DNA of 64,000 bases from assembly GCF_026241105.1 (NCBI RefSeq), contig NZ_JAPFFT010000004.1, positions 124,001-188,000 of the forward strand, given 5' to 3'. The position numbers and the translations under genes are program-made. The notes beneath the pieces were generated by a model. The model was not told where the DNA came from and did no database searches. It was given only the letters and a program-made list of their open reading frames with translations. Source of the DNA: Arthrobacter rhizophilus (GTDB taxonomy: Bacteria > Actinomycetota > Actinomycetes > Actinomycetales > Micrococcaceae). Below, piece by piece: positions 5,932-16,033 of this stretch; position 1 is the first letter of the stretch; every line of letters starts with the position of its first letter.

Positions 5932-7913
5932 CCGCCCAAGCCGCCCACGTCGCCCAAGCCGCCCAACCCCGTTCCGCGGCTCCGGGTATCACTGGGGGAG
6001 GGTGTCGGGCTGGGGCTAGGGGGCGGGGCGGGAGCCTTCGCAACGATCACACTAATGGATTTGCCTTGGTCCACAAGGGACTTGAAAGCATCCCCCTGGC
6101 TCGTGACCTTTCCAGGCGTTACTTGCGAGTTCTCCTGCTCGGTGACGGAGATCGTCAGGCCGTTCTCCTTGAGCAAGGCCTCGGCATCCGCCACATTCAA
6201 ACCAACGAGTTGGGGCACGGACACCTTGCCGGTAGACACCACCAAATCAACAGTGCTTCCCGCGCCCACAACCGCCCCTGAAGCCGGTTTGGTGCTGATG
6301 ACGGAGCCTGCGGGAACCGTAGGACTATTGGACAAGGTGCTGGACCCGCCCACGAGGCCGGCTTGGCGCAGGAGGTCACGCGCCGCGGCTTCGGTGAGGC
6401 CGCTCAGGCCCGCCGGGACGGTTACGGAGACCGGACCGTCTGAAACGTTCAGTATGACGTGTGAGTTCGGCGCCACTTGAGACCCCACGCTCGGGTCCGT
6501 GTTGATCACTGTGCCCTTGGCGATGGTGTCATGCGGGACCTTGCGCGACTCCGGGCTGAGATTGGCGCCATAGAGCGCTTGCAATGCCATGGCCTCGCTC
6601 ATGCCGGCCACTTGAGGTACCGCGACCAGCGCCGGCGGCGCCGGCCTCTGGTTCACGGTGCTGTACAACCAGAATCCACCGCCAGCCAGGACAAGCAGTG
6701 TAAAGATGACCACAACTGCGGCCCACGCACGACGGCGGGACTTCTGCCGGGGGGAACGCTCGCGTTCAGGGGTGAAACCAAGCGGCATGGCGCCGTCGTG
6801 ATCTGGCTCGGACCCCTGTTCGCCGGCATGCTGGGCCAACAGGGTGTCCTGGTCGCCGGCGTCCTGGGCATTGCCCAGCCTCCCGTTCAGGGTGCTGTCC
6901 AGGAAATCGGCGCCCGTCAGGCCGCGCGCCAAGCCACCTTCGGGAAGGTGCTGCGTCGACGGTACTACTTCCTGGGAGTCCGTGGGCCCCGGGGAAAACG
7001 CAGGGACTGCCACGCCGTTTTTGGCGGCACGCAAGGCACGTCGGAAGGCAGCCGCATCCTGGAAACGGTCGGCACGGTCCTTCTGCAAGCCCTTGGCCAG
7101 GACGCTGTCCAATGCCTCCGACACTGCCGGATTGAACCTGCTGGCGGGCTCGGGGATTTCTCGGACGTGCTGGTAGGCCACCGAGACAGGACTGTCGCCG
7201 GTGAACGGGGGCCGGGACGTGAGCATCTCAAACAGCAGGCACGCCGCAGAGTACAGATCACTACGGGCGTCCACGGTCTCGCCGCGGGCTTGCTCGGGCG
7301 AAAGGTACTGGGCTGTTCCAACCACGGCCTGGGTCTGGGTCATGGTAGCCGCGGAGTCAGCCATGGCCCGGGCGATGCCGAAGTCCATGACCTTGACGTC
7401 GTTGGAATCCCCGGACACCATGACGTTGGCCGGCTTGATGTCGCGGTGGACGATTCCGGCTTTGTGGCTGTATTCCAGAGCGGACAAGACGCCAAGGATG
7501 AACTCGATGGCTTGATCGATATCCAGTTCCTTGGCACGGATCAGGTCGCGGATAGTCCGGCCGGACACGTATTCCATGACGATGTAGGGGACCCGGACGT
7601 CCTCGCCCGGACCACCGGACACCGTGTACTCGCCGGTGTCGAAGATGGCCACGATTGAGGAGTGGTTCAGGGCCGCCACTGCCTGGGCCTCGCGTTTGAA
7701 GCGAGCATGGAACTGCGGATCGCGGGCAAGATCGGCGCGGAGCAGCTTCACCGCCACGGTTCGGCCGAGCAGGGTGTCGGTGCCCTTGTAGACATCCGCC
7801 ATACCGCCACGGCCGAGCAATTCACCGAGTTCGTACCGCCCGTTGAGGACGCGCTGGTTTGTCATTGGAGTGCTGTCCTCTCTGTGGGCAGGCGTGGAGC
7901 GTCCGGTCGTCAT
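5928..7913 (-). CDS. pknB: Ser/Thr protein kinase PknB with three PASTA domains
   Basis: A 661-residue transmembrane kinase controlling growth and cell-wall synthesis. The kinase domain (about 27-290) has the Gly loop LGRGGMADVY, the catalytic Lys in AVKLLRADL, HRDIKPANVM and DFGIARA. A juxtamembrane region with basic residues precedes one transmembrane helix (about 400-425). Three extracellular PASTA repeats follow and are expected to sense muropeptides or lipid II, then a Pro/Ser and Gly-rich tail. A second in-frame ATG at 7865 (MTNQRVLNGRYELG), with GAGAGGACAG upstream, is an equally plausible start. It lies seven bases after the pknA stop. Confidence 0.95.
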   Translation of the reverse strand: MTTGRSTPAHREDSTPMTNQRVLNGRYELGELLGRGGMADVYKGTDTLLGRTVAVKLLRADLARDPQFHARFKREAQAVAALNHSSIVAIFDTGEYTVSGGPGEDVRVPYIVMEYVSGRTIRDLIRAKELDIDQAIEFILGVLSALEYSHKAGIVHRDIKPANVMVSGDSNDVKVMDFGIARAMADSAATMTQTQAVVGTAQYLSPEQARGETVDARSDLYSAACLLFEMLTSRPPFTGDSPVSVAYQHVREIPEPASRFNPAVSEALDSVLAKGLQKDRADRFQDAAAFRRALRAAKNGVAVPAFSPGPTDSQEVVPSTQHLPEGGLARGLTGADFLDSTLNGRLGNAQDAGDQDTLLAQHAGEQGSEPDHDGAMPLGFTPERERSPRQKSRRRAWAAVVVIFTLLVLAGGGFWLYSTVNQRPAPPALVAVPQVAGMSEAMALQALYGANLSPESRKVPHDTIAKGTVINTDPSVGSQVAPNSHVILNVSDGPVSVTVPAGLSGLTEAAARDLLRQAGLVGGSSTLSNSPTVPAGSVISTKPASGAVVGAGSTVDLVVSTGKVSVPQLVGLNVADAEALLKENGLTISVTEQENSQVTPGKVTSQGDAFKSLVDQGKSISVIVAKAPAPPPSPSPTPSPSDTRSRGTGLGGLGDVGGLGG

Positions 7914-7919
7914 GGTGTC

Positions 7920-9728
7920 CTACGGGGTGGTCTTAGGAGAAGGAGACGAAGATGCGGTCGACTTGGACAGGTGGTAGGTAACTACGGATCCGGAAGGCAC
8001 TTTCTGTCCGCCGGCGGGATCGGAGCTGACAAACGTGCCAGGCGCCTGGCCGATTGCTCCATCAACAGGGGTACCTGCGACCCAGCGCAGGCCGGCACCT
8101 TCGATGGCAGCCTGCACTTGTGCCTCGGTGGCGCCCTTGCCAATGGTCGGAACCGAAACCATCTGAGGACCCTTGGAGTAATTGACGGTGATGGTGGTCC
8201 CCTTGGGCTGGGGGCCGGACGGGTTGATGTCGATGACCGTGCCCGGCGTCGAGGGATCGAAGACCTGGACTCCGTTGACGCCCATGCCGAGCGCGCTCAG
8301 ATCTGCACGGACCTTGTCATACGGTTGGCCCTTGTATGCTTCCGGGATCAGGTTGACAGTCTCCGCAGTGGGTGTGGTGGGCGTCGGGGCGGCCGACGTC
8401 TCCGTGGCGCTCGGACTCGCCGAGCTTGGCGGCGCGCTTGAGATTTGGACCGGAGAGTTCGAGGTGGCCGGGGCCGGATTCTTTGGCGAGAACAGCCCCG
8501 ACTGGGACAGGATCACACCAACCAGGGCGAAGAGCAGGAGCACGATCAGCGCGACGAGGGGCCAGGTCCACGGGCTGCGCTTCTTGCGCTGGGGCCCCTC
8601 CTCGTATGTTTCTTCTTCCGCGAGGTAGTGGTCGTGCTCGTCAGCTTCCTCCAAGCTGCGTTCGGCGGCCAGGGCATTGGCGCGGGAGAGGGCATTGCCA
8701 CCCTCGGCCGCAGCCCCTGCGGCGGCGGCCCCCGCTGCTGCGGCGCCGATCACCGGAAGGGCCGACGTCGACGTCGAACGCGTTTCCTTACCGTACGGCG
8801 AGGCGACAATGCCCGTGGGGGCGGTGGCCAGGTCAGTCGGCGCGGTGATGAGGCCTGTGGCGGATTCGAACAGCAACATTCCAGGCACGGCGGCGTGCGC
8901 AGCGGAAATGTCGCCTGCGCGGATAGCCTCTGCGGCCTCGGCCAGCTTGATCGCGTCTGCGGGACGGTTCTTCGGATCCTTGGCGAGCATCGACATCATT
9001 AGGGCGCGTACCGGAGTAGGGAGGCTCTCAGGCAGGGGCGGCGGAGCGTCGTTGACCTGGGCCAGCGCAATGGCGATCTGAGATTCACCGGAGAACGGAC
9101 GATGCCCTGTGAGGGCTTCGTAGCCAATAACCCCGAGGGAATATATGTCCGAGGACCCCGTTGCCGTCTGTCCGGTGGCTTGTTCCGGGGCCAGGTACTG
9201 GGCAGTTCCCATGACTTGGCCGGTCTGCGTGAGGGGGACTTGGTCGGCGAGGCGTGCAATGCCGAAGTCGGTTACCTTGACGCGGAAGTCCGGCGTGATC
9301 AGGAGATTGCCCGGCTTGATATCGCGGTGTACCAGGCCTTGTGCGTGCGCAGGGGCCAGCGCACGGGCGGTCTGGGAAATGATGGACAACGTGCGGTCCG
9401 GCGAGAGGACCTGCTCGCGTTCCAGGATGCTGCTCAACGGCTGTCCCGGCACGAGCTCCATTACCAGGTAGGCGGATCCGTCTTCTTCGCCATAGTCGAA
9501 GACGTTGGCGATCCCCACGTGGTTAAGCAATGCGGTGTGGCGGGCCTCCGCGCGGAAACGCTGGAGGAACCCGGGGTCACCCGTATATTCCTCTTTGAGT
9601 ACCTTAATCGCGACGATTCGGCCAAGGATCTGGTCCTTGGCCCTCCAGACCTCTCCCATGCCGCCAATCGCAATGCGACTGGTCAGCTGGAACCTGCCGC
9701 CGAGGGTGATTCCTGACGTAGGTCTCAC
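7920..9728 (-). CDS. pknA: Ser/Thr protein kinase in the PknA position, with PASTA-like extracellular repeats
   Basis: A 602-residue membrane kinase. The kinase domain (about 10-270) shows [34 protein letters not shown] and DFGIARL. A long Ala/acidic linker follows, then one transmembrane helix (about 388-410, [19 protein letters not shown]), a Thr/Ser/Pro-rich spacer and two PASTA-like modules (about 455-520 and 523-590). By gene order it corresponds to PknA of the pstP-rodA-pbpA-pknA-pknB cluster. Mycobacterial PknA lacks PASTA domains, so this version may sense the wall directly. It overlaps the end of pbpA by four bases. Confidence 0.93.
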   Translation of the reverse strand: MRPTSGITLGGRFQLTSRIAIGGMGEVWRAKDQILGRIVAIKVLKEEYTGDPGFLQRFRAEARHTALLNHVGIANVFDYGEEDGSAYLVMELVPGQPLSSILEREQVLSPDRTLSIISQTARALAPAHAQGLVHRDIKPGNLLITPDFRVKVTDFGIARLADQVPLTQTGQVMGTAQYLAPEQATGQTATGSSDIYSLGVIGYEALTGHRPFSGESQIAIALAQVNDAPPPLPESLPTPVRALMMSMLAKDPKNRPADAIKLAEAAEAIRAGDISAAHAAVPGMLLFESATGLITAPTDLATAPTGIVASPYGKETRSTSTSALPVIGAAAAGAAAAGAAAEGGNALSRANALAAERSLEEADEHDHYLAEEETYEEGPQRKKRSPWTWPLVALIVLLLFALVGVILSQSGLFSPKNPAPATSNSPVQISSAPPSSASPSATETSAAPTPTTPTAETVNLIPEAYKGQPYDKVRADLSALGMGVNGVQVFDPSTPGTVIDINPSGPQPKGTTITVNYSKGPQMVSVPTIGKGATEAQVQAAIEGAGLRWVAGTPVDGAIGQAPGTFVSSDPAGGQKVPSGSVVTYHLSKSTASSSPSPKTTP

Positions 9729-11182
9729 TTATTCAACACCGCCTCAAAAATCTTCTTCGCGTTCGGACTGGTTAGCTTTGCGCCGGTAGACACGTCAACA
9801 CCTTGCATGACAATGGTGACGGCCACTTGCGGGTCATTGGCCGGGGCGAACCCGGTAAACCATGAGTTGTTCAGGCCCGTGTCGCCCAACTGCGCGGTGC
9901 CGGTCTTGCCGGCCACCTGGACTCCGGGAACCGCAGCGCCACTTGCGATGCCCTTGGATACGACGTCGGTCATCCACGATGTGATCTGGCTGGCGATCTC
10001 GGGCGTGGTGGAGGTGCGCAAGGTCTCGGCTTTGGGTTCACTGATGACGCGGAGGTCGGGGGCGCGCACCGTCTTAATGAGGCTGGGCTTCATCTGGACT
10101 CCATGATTGGCAATTGCCGCGGTCATCAGCGCGATCTGCAGCGGAGTGGCCCTGACGTCACGCTGCCCGACGGCGGACTGGGCGAGTTGCGCCTGGTCCA
10201 GGTCCTTGGGGAAGATGCTGACAGCGGACTGGAGCTTGAGGAGGTCCCCGAAATCCTGCCCGAAGCCAAACTTGTTTGCCTGGTCCGCGATGGCCTTCTG
10301 CCCCAAGTCGAGAGCGATGCTGGCGAACGGAGTGTTGCAGGACTGCTCCAAGGCGAAGGCGAAATCGGCCGTGTTGCGGGTTGAGCAGTTGCCGCCGGCA
10401 TAGTTGGGCAGCGATGCATTGGAGCCCGGCAACGGCAAGTTGTCAGGGTTCGGCAGCACGCTGTCCTTGTTGTACTTTCCGGAGTTCAAGGCGGCCGCTG
10501 TATCGACGAGCTTGAACACTGAACCGGGCGCCAGCAGCGCACCCGTGGGCCCACTCACGGATTGGTTCAGGTTGATCCCGGGAACCTGGTTGAGTTGCTC
10601 GTAGCTTGCCTTTTCCTTCGCAGAATCATGCGTGGCGATCAGGTTGGGATCGTAGGACGGCTTGGAGACCATGGCAATGATGGCGCCCGTCTTCGGATTG
10701 GTGACCACGATCGAACCACGCTGGCCGTCGGGAATGAGGTCGTAGGCGAGCTTCTGGATCGCGGGATCGATGGTCAATTCCACCGAGGCACCCTTCGGCT
10801 GGCTGCCGAGGAAAATCTGGCTGACGCGGTCCAGGAAAAGTTGATCGGAGCTGCCAGCCAGCTCATCGCGGAGCTGCTGCTCAAGTCCGGTGGATCCATA
10901 GGTCCTGGAGAAGTATCCCGTGATGCCAGCGTAAAGCTCCGGCTGCGCGTAACTGCGCTGGTACTTGCAGGTTTCGTCCCCGGCAACGGATTCGGCGATG
11001 GGCTTGCCGCCCACGATGATGGCGCCGCGGTCGTTGCAGTAGTTCGCCAGGACGGCGCGCTGGTTCCATGGATTGTCATTGAGGTCGCCGGCGCCGATGA
11101 CCTGGACATAGCTGATGGCGCCGAAGAGGAGGGCGAACATGGCAACGGCTGCCATCCACGAGTTGCGTATGGAATGGTTCAT
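9725..11182 (-). CDS. pbpA: Penicillin-binding protein PbpA (class B transpeptidase)
   Basis: A 485-residue D,D-transpeptidase that cross-links peptidoglycan. It has an N-terminal membrane anchor (about 8-28, [20 protein letters not shown]), a dimerisation/pedestal region and a transpeptidase domain from about 160. The three active-site motifs are APGSVFK (nucleophilic Ser), SCN (in LEQSCNTPF) and KTGTA ([10 protein letters not shown]). The ATG at 11182 forms an ATGA overlap with the upstream SEDS gene; a longer reading would only run back into that gene. Together with that polymerase it forms the usual synthase pair. Confidence 0.95.
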   Translation of the reverse strand: MNHSIRNSWMAAVAMFALLFGAISYVQVIGAGDLNDNPWNQRAVLANYCNDRGAIIVGGKPIAESVAGDETCKYQRSYAQPELYAGITGYFSRTYGSTGLEQQLRDELAGSSDQLFLDRVSQIFLGSQPKGASVELTIDPAIQKLAYDLIPDGQRGSIVVTNPKTGAIIAMVSKPSYDPNLIATHDSAKEKASYEQLNQVPGINLNQSVSGPTGALLAPGSVFKLVDTAAALNSGKYNKDSVLPNPDNLPLPGSNASLPNYAGGNCSTRNTADFAFALEQSCNTPFASIALDLGQKAIADQANKFGFGQDFGDLLKLQSAVSIFPKDLDQAQLAQSAVGQRDVRATPLQIALMTAAIANHGVQMKPSLIKTVRAPDLRVISEPKAETLRTSTTPEIASQITSWMTDVVSKGIASGAAVPGVQVAGKTGTAQLGDTGLNNSWFTGFAPANDPQVAVTIVMQGVDVSTGAKLTSPNAKKIFEAVLNK

Positions 11183-12546
11183 GGGGTCTTCACCGCCTCT
11201 GTGGGGGCATGGGTAATGGGCGTTGTGTCCACCGGGCCGCGCGCGGTGTGGGAAATCATGAGCAGCAGGCCCACAATGATCCAGTTGGCAAGCAAGGAGG
11301 AACCGCCTGCCGCAAGGAAGGGCGTGGTGAGCCCCGTGAGCGGGATCAGCCGCGTGACGCCGCCGATCACCACGAAGCACTGAGTCGCGATGGCAAAGGA
11401 CAGGCCGCAAGCGAGGAGCTTGCCGAACGCGTCCCGCGCGCCGAGGGCTGCGCGGAAACCACGGGTGAAGAGGAGCATATAGAGCAACACCACGGCGAAG
11501 AGACCGATCAGCCCCAGTTCCTCACCGATGAGCGCGATGATCATGTCGCTGTTGGCGAAGGGCACCAGATCCGGCCTGCCTTGTCCGAGCCCCGTGCCTA
11601 CAAGGCCGCCGTCGGCCATGCCGAAGAGGCCTTGGACGATCTGTCCGCTACCGCCGGGGGACCGGTCGAAGACTTCCGGAGTGAACGCGTTCCACCAGCT
11701 GTCCAAGCGGAATGCGACGTGTGCGAAGAACTTCGATGCCAGGAATCCGCCACCCAGGATCAGTACGAGGCCGATGACCACCCAGCTGATGCGGCTTGTT
11801 GCCACGTAGATCATGACGATGAACAAGCCGAAGAAGAGGACTGAGGTGCCGAGGTCCCGCTGGAAGACCAGAATGCCGATGCTCACGAGCCACGCCGTGA
11901 TCATCGGGCCAAGGTCCTTGAAACGGGGCAATTGCATTGGGCCGATCTTGCGGCCGGCCAGCAGGATGAGATCCCGATTGGAGGAAAGATAGCCCGCGAA
12001 GAATATGGCTAGGGTGATCTTGGCGATCTCGCCCGGCTGGAAAGTCATGGGACCCAGCCGGATCCAGACGCTGGCGCCCAGCACTTCGCCGGCGGAAATG
12101 CCGGGAACGAGGGGCAACACCAGGAGAATCGCGCTGGCCGCCAGTGCGATAAAGGTGAAACGACGAAGGAGCCGGTGGTCCTTGAGGAGCCAGATCACGG
12201 CGATTGACACGGCCATGGCCAGGAGGGTCCAGCGAAGCTGGTTGTTGCCGGTGTCTTCTCCGGGCTGGTCCATGCGATGGATGAGGGCGAGCCCCAAGCC
12301 GTTGAGCGCAACCACGATCGGAAGCATAATCGGATCGGCATATTTCGCGCGGAACCTCAGGACCATATGGAAAGCGAATGCGGCCACTACCAGAAGACTC
12401 GACTGGAACCAGAAATCGCTGTCGAAAGCGGCCGCGCTGTTGAGTCCGACCATCGCGCTTGCACCGATTCCCACGGCTAGGGAAACGATCAGGAGGACGA
12501 ACTCCACATTCCGGCGCGGCCTGGGTATGGTTAGGGCCTGAATCAT
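11179..12546 (-). CDS. rodA: SEDS-family peptidoglycan glycosyltransferase (RodA/FtsW)
   Basis: A 455-residue polytopic membrane protein with about ten helices. It polymerises lipid II into glycan strands together with the PbpA-type transpeptidase encoded next. Recognisable SEDS segments include the loop LDSWWNAFTPEVFDRSPGGSGQIVQGLFGMADGGLVGTG region (about 260-300), GRPDLVPFANSDMI and EELGLIGL. The C-terminus contains FVVIGGVTRLIPLTGLTTPFLAAGGSS. The ATG at 12546 overlaps the pstP stop by four bases, so it is preferred over a TTG five codons upstream. Gene order points to RodA rather than the divisome FtsW. Confidence 0.93.
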   Translation of the reverse strand: MIQALTIPRPRRNVEFVLLIVSLAVGIGASAMVGLNSAAAFDSDFWFQSSLLVVAAFAFHMVLRFRAKYADPIMLPIVVALNGLGLALIHRMDQPGEDTGNNQLRWTLLAMAVSIAVIWLLKDHRLLRRFTFIALAASAILLVLPLVPGISAGEVLGASVWIRLGPMTFQPGEIAKITLAIFFAGYLSSNRDLILLAGRKIGPMQLPRFKDLGPMITAWLVSIGILVFQRDLGTSVLFFGLFIVMIYVATSRISWVVIGLVLILGGGFLASKFFAHVAFRLDSWWNAFTPEVFDRSPGGSGQIVQGLFGMADGGLVGTGLGQGRPDLVPFANSDMIIALIGEELGLIGLFAVVLLYMLLFTRGFRAALGARDAFGKLLACGLSFAIATQCFVVIGGVTRLIPLTGLTTPFLAAGGSSLLANWIIVGLLLMISHTARGPVDTTPITHAPTEAVKTP

Positions 12547-14294
12547 GGGGACACCGCGCAAGAAGGAACCGGCGTGGACGTGGGTGACGATGTCGGCTCA
12601 TTCGAAGGGCTTGGGCTCGCCGGCGCGGGACTTGCCGTGGCCGTGGGGCTCGCCGTCGGCCTGGGCGTGCCTGTGGGGCAATTGGCTGGCAGACCGGTGG
12701 TGCCCGTATCTTGCAGGTTTTTCACAATCTGCTGGGCATCAGCGAGGTCGCGTGCCGGAACGGTCTGGCGGATGCTCTGCCGCGAGTATTCCGGCAATGA
12801 GTCCACGCGGATCTCGGTAACGGCCTCCACTTTTGAGAGCTGGAACGGGCCAAGGCTTTGCGAAATGCCATTGAAGATCGCCACGCGGTGGTCGAATTCA
12901 CCGACGTAATACCGCGTCTGGGTCCATGCATATCCGAGCCACAGCCCCGCGACCACAAAAATCGCCAAGAGAGCCGCGACAACAGGCGTAAACCAGCGCC
13001 GCCTCCGGGCGACAAGCGGTTGTACCTCCGGGCGGTCCTGTTCGGCCTTGTGCGTCAGTACCGTGGCAGCGCGGCGCGCAACGCTGCGTCCAGCCACAGT
13101 AGGGATCGAACCGGTTTCGGCTGCCGTAGCGGCAGCGCCCACCAACTCGTGCGGCCGGCTTGAGAGTTCTTCGCGGAGGATCTCCGCCGACAGGTGCTCG
13201 CCCAAGTGGGGGTCTGTCGCCGTAGGAGGTTCAGTTGCCCCGGCGGGTTTGGCGGGACCCGCGGCGGCGGAAGCTCCGGCGTCGAGGGTTGCTTCCCTCG
13301 GCTTGGCCGCCGGCACGACCGTCGGCGAGGCCTGGCTGGGAGCAGGTTTAGTGGCTGAAGGGCCTTTGGCTGGCGCTTTCGAGTCGCCGTCGCGCGTGGT
13401 CTCCTTGCTCTGACCGGCCTTCGGCGCGTCTGCAATTGGCGCGGCTGGGTTGGGTGCGGCGACTGTTCCTGGGGTGACTGTTCCGGGAGTGACGACCTCG
13501 ACGGCGGCAGTGCTGAGGCCGTCGCCCGCCCCTTCCACGATTTCCAGGAGCACCACAGTGACGTTGTCCGGAGCCCCATTGGCCAGGGTGAGCTCAATGA
13601 GGAGCTCGGCGCAATCGGCGAGGTCCTTGGTTTCCCGAACCACCTGCTCCACCACTGCCCCTTGGACATAGTTCAGGCCGTCGGAGCAGAGGAGCCAGCG
13701 TTCGCCCGGTTCGACGTCGAGCACGTCCAGGTCAAGTTCGGGGCTCGCGTCCACGTCGCCCAGAACGCGCATGAGAACGTTCTTGTGCGGGTGGGTTTCA
13801 GCTTCCTCCGGGCGCAACCGGCCTTCGTCGATCAGTCTTTGGACGAAAGTGTGGTCCACGCTGATTTGCTCGAATTTGCCATTGCGCAAGCGGTAGGCGC
13901 GGGAATCGCCGATGTGCGCGAAGTGCAGCCGCCTGCCTTCGAGGAGAAGGGCTGTGACGGTGGTGCCCATGCCTGCGAGCTTCGGGTCTACATGGACAAG
14001 CTCGGAGAGTAGGGAATTGGCGGTCTGGATTTCGTCCGCCAACACCGTTTCTGCGCCGTCCGGATAGGAGTCGTGATCAAGGTGGATCATGTCCAGCACT
14101 GTGGATGCCGAGGCGACGTCGCCGCCCGCATGCCCGCCCATGCCGTCCGCAACGACGGCAAGATGGCGGCCGACATAGGCCGAGTCGTCGTTCTTCGAGC
14201 GGACACGCCCGACGTCGGAGCGCGCCGCGTAGCGCATGATCATGGACGGTTCCGGAGGCAGGGCCTTGCCCTCGGAAGTCTGGGGGGAAGCCAT
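12543..14294 (-). CDS. pstP: PP2C-family Ser/Thr phosphatase PstP
   Basis: A 583-residue phosphatase that reverses PknA/PknB phosphorylation. The PPM domain (about 18-260) contains RSKNDDSAYVG, VADGMGGHAGGD and GSDGLNYV-type motifs with the metal-binding Asp residues. A long Ala/Pro/Thr-rich linker follows, then one transmembrane helix (about 437-460) and an extracellular domain of about 80 residues ending in a Ser/Pro/Thr-rich tail. The linker is longer than in the mycobacterial protein. Its stop overlaps the rodA start. The fhaB stop lies three bases ahead, so the whole cluster reads as one operon. Confidence 0.93.
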   Translation of the reverse strand: MASPQTSEGKALPPEPSMIMRYAARSDVGRVRSKNDDSAYVGRHLAVVADGMGGHAGGDVASASTVLDMIHLDHDSYPDGAETVLADEIQTANSLLSELVHVDPKLAGMGTTVTALLLEGRRLHFAHIGDSRAYRLRNGKFEQISVDHTFVQRLIDEGRLRPEEAETHPHKNVLMRVLGDVDASPELDLDVLDVEPGERWLLCSDGLNYVQGAVVEQVVRETKDLADCAELLIELTLANGAPDNVTVVLLEIVEGAGDGLSTAAVEVVTPGTVTPGTVAAPNPAAPIADAPKAGQSKETTRDGDSKAPAKGPSATKPAPSQASPTVVPAAKPREATLDAGASAAAGPAKPAGATEPPTATDPHLGEHLSAEILREELSSRPHELVGAAATAAETGSIPTVAGRSVARRAATVLTHKAEQDRPEVQPLVARRRRWFTPVVAALLAIFVVAGLWLGYAWTQTRYYVGEFDHRVAIFNGISQSLGPFQLSKVEAVTEIRVDSLPEYSRQSIRQTVPARDLADAQQIVKNLQDTGTTGLPANCPTGTPRPTASPTATASPAPASPSPSNEPTSSPTSTPVPSCAVSP

Positions 14295-14297
14295 GGG

Positions 14298-14789
14298 CTA
14301 CGCCCTCAATTCGATAACCGTCTTGCCGATCCTCACGGGGACGCCAAGCTCCACGGGCAGGGCGCGGGTCAATTGTTGGTCGGCGAGGTAGGTGCCGTTC
14401 GTGGAGCCGAGATCTTCGATGAACCATCGGCTGCCTTGGGGGAAAAGGCGCGCATGCCGACCCGAGGCGTAGTCATCCTCAAGGACCAGCGTGGCCTCTT
14501 GTGCCCGGCCCAGCAGGATGGGGCTTGCGGCCAATGGAACGGTGGTCCCTTTGAGCGGACCCTCGACCACGACGAGCTGACGCGCATGCTGCTTCACAGG
14601 CTGGGGCGGCGCAGGAGCGAGCTCGGGATGCTTTCGAACCTCGCGCGCCGTCGGCGTTCCCATCGCTGCTTTGCGGCCGATCACGAGATCTCGGCGCATG
14701 GTCGAGACGATGCTGAAGATCAGCACCCACAGGAGCAGCAGGAAGCCGAAACGGAGTGCGGTGATAGTCAGTTCGCTGATGTCGCTCAC
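14298..14789 (-). CDS. fhaB: FHA-domain protein FhaB (FipA-like position)
   Basis: A 163-residue protein: one N-terminal transmembrane helix (about 9-30), a short basic linker, then a forkhead-associated domain (about 70-160). The FHA core motifs are LLGRAQEATLVLEDDYASGRHARLF and DLGSTNGTYL, which bind phosphothreonine peptides. It is expected to read the output of PknA/PknB at the septum or pole, as mycobacterial FhaB does. It overlaps the end of fhaA by four bases. Confidence 0.92.
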   Translation of the reverse strand: MSDISELTITALRFGFLLLLWVLIFSIVSTMRRDLVIGRKAAMGTPTAREVRKHPELAPAPPQPVKQHARQLVVVEGPLKGTTVPLAASPILLGRAQEATLVLEDDYASGRHARLFPQGSRWFIEDLGSTNGTYLADQQLTRALPVELGVPVRIGKTVIELRA

Positions 14790-15529
14790 GGGCGCCCACC
14801 AGCGGGCAGGGAAAGAAGTCTGAAGATGATTTTGGTCCGTCCCATGGTGATGGTGGATCCGTCAGTAAGTTCCACGCTGCCGTCCACCTTGTGGCCGTTG
14901 ACGTAGCTTCCGTTGGTGGAACCTAGGTCGACAGCGCGTACCACTCCGGCCGCTGTCTGGATTTCCAAGTGCCTGCGCGAGACACCGGTATCGTCGACCA
15001 GGATGTCGGCCTCGGAGGACCTGCCCAGCACGACGGACGGTGCGTTGAGGGAATAGCGTTGTCCGCCAATGTCCAGGACGGGCTGGGGTCTTGTGGGTTC
15101 GCGGCTCGGCGCTGCGGGGACATTGGGCCGCGGAGCAGCAGGCGCGGCGGACCCGTTGGATTTCTCAGTCCTGGAGGTGATTTCGAGGTGGCCCTCGCGC
15201 TGGGCTTCGTCGTGAACGAAGGAAATCCGTACCGGCCCCTGGAGGATGTAACCCTGGCTGCGCACGTGCTGAATCACGACGTCGCACAGTTCTTCGGCCA
15301 GGGGAGTTCCCCACTCTTGGGCGCGACCGAAGTCTTCATTGCTCAAGAGGACTTCGAAGACGTTGGGTGCCAAGGTACGGCCAGCTGCGATCGTGATGGA
15401 CTTGTTGTCCAGTTCGCGGCGCAGTTTGCTGGCGATCTCCACCGGCTCCACACGCGCACGCGATCCGGTGGAGAAGACGCCGCGGACGGCCTTTTCGATG
15501 CCGCGTTCAACCCTGTCAAGCAAACCCAT
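14786..15529 (-). CDS. fhaA: FHA-domain protein FhaA with N-terminal DUF3662 domain
   Basis: A 247-residue protein. The N-terminal DUF3662 domain (about 1-120, MGLLDRVERGIEKAVRGVF start) is followed by a Pro/Ala linker and an FHA domain (about 165-240) with VVLGRSSEADILVDDTGVSRRHLEI and DLGSTNGSYVNG. In mycobacteria FhaA is a PknB substrate that binds the pseudokinase MviN and restrains lipid II flipping. The ATG at 15529 has a GGAGAAGGACC Shine-Dalgarno sequence directly ahead and matches the family start, so a longer upstream reading is rejected. It is the first gene of the cluster. Confidence 0.93.
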   Translation of the reverse strand: MGLLDRVERGIEKAVRGVFSTGSRARVEPVEIASKLRRELDNKSITIAAGRTLAPNVFEVLLSNEDFGRAQEWGTPLAEELCDVVIQHVRSQGYILQGPVRISFVHDEAQREGHLEITSRTEKSNGSAAPAAPRPNVPAAPSREPTRPQPVLDIGGQRYSLNAPSVVLGRSSEADILVDDTGVSRRHLEIQTAAGVVRAVDLGSTNGSYVNGHKVDGSVELTDGSTITMGRTKIIFRLLSLPAGGRP

Positions 15530-15891
15530 GGTCCTTCTCCTTCCGTTTCGTTGCCCTGCAGTATGAGTAGTCAGGACGAATCGCTGCAGTTGCCGGAGCG
15601 CACGCAGAGACACTGTCCTCAATCCCGATACTACTGGGCAAGACTGTGAATGGCCTTATTCCACAACGCCCGGAAGGCCGGAAAAGTTCGCTTGCACGCC
15701 CTGTCCCGGTTCGCTTCCTGCGTGATTTCCGCATCCTGTGAGGACCTGACAGTCCGCGGATTTGCGGGGTTTTTACGGCCCCATCGTTGGTCGATTGGTG
15801 TTTTCAAGTGATTGTCCGTTATGCTTGATCTCGCTGCTTTCGCAGGGGTGAGGCCGGGGAAACCTGGTACGGCCCGGGCGGAAGAAGTTGC
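15530..15891. other. Gene-free stretch upstream of fhaA and tRNA-Leu
   Basis: This stretch should hold the promoter of the fhaA-to-pknB operon (leftward) and of tRNA-Leu (rightward). I see no gene. An ORF running antisense through the tRNA is rejected as spurious. No repeat stands out. Confidence 0.6.
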
Positions 15892-15974
15892 GCGCGAGTG
15901 GCGGAACGGCAGACGCGCTGGCTTCAGGTGCCAGTATCCGAAAGGGTGTGGGGGTTCAAATCCCCCCTCGCGCA
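15892..15974 (+). tRNA. tRNA-Leu (anticodon CAG)
   Basis: The acceptor arm GCGCGAG (15892-15898) pairs with CTCGCGC (15967-15973), followed by discriminator A. The D-arm reads TGGCGGAACGGCAGACGC. The anticodon stem-loop CTGGCTTCAGGTGCCAG carries CAG, and there is a long variable arm (TATCCGAAAGGGTG) typical of a class II tRNA. The T-arm contains GGGGGTTCAAATCCCCC. CCA is not encoded. Confidence 0.95.
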
Positions 15975-15982
15975 CGCAATTT

Positions 15983-16017
15983 AAGGAACCCCGGTCTTTG
16001 GATCGGGGTTCCTTTGT
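15983..16017 (+). terminator. Rho-independent terminator after tRNA-Leu
   Basis: The 11-bp perfect stem AAGGAACCCCG (15983-15993) / CGGGGTTCCTT (16004-16014) with a 10-base loop is followed by a short T-rich run. The A-rich start of the stem could let it also act on the convergent TetR gene that ends at 16034. Confidence 0.85.
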
Positions 16018-16033
16018 TTAACCTGACGGACTG

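Noticed and set aside
15631..15975. ORF of 114 codons on the minus strand (MREGGFEPPHPFGYWHLKPAR...)
   Set aside because: It runs antisense through the tRNA-Leu gene; this kind of peptide is a well-known false annotation opposite tRNA-Leu.
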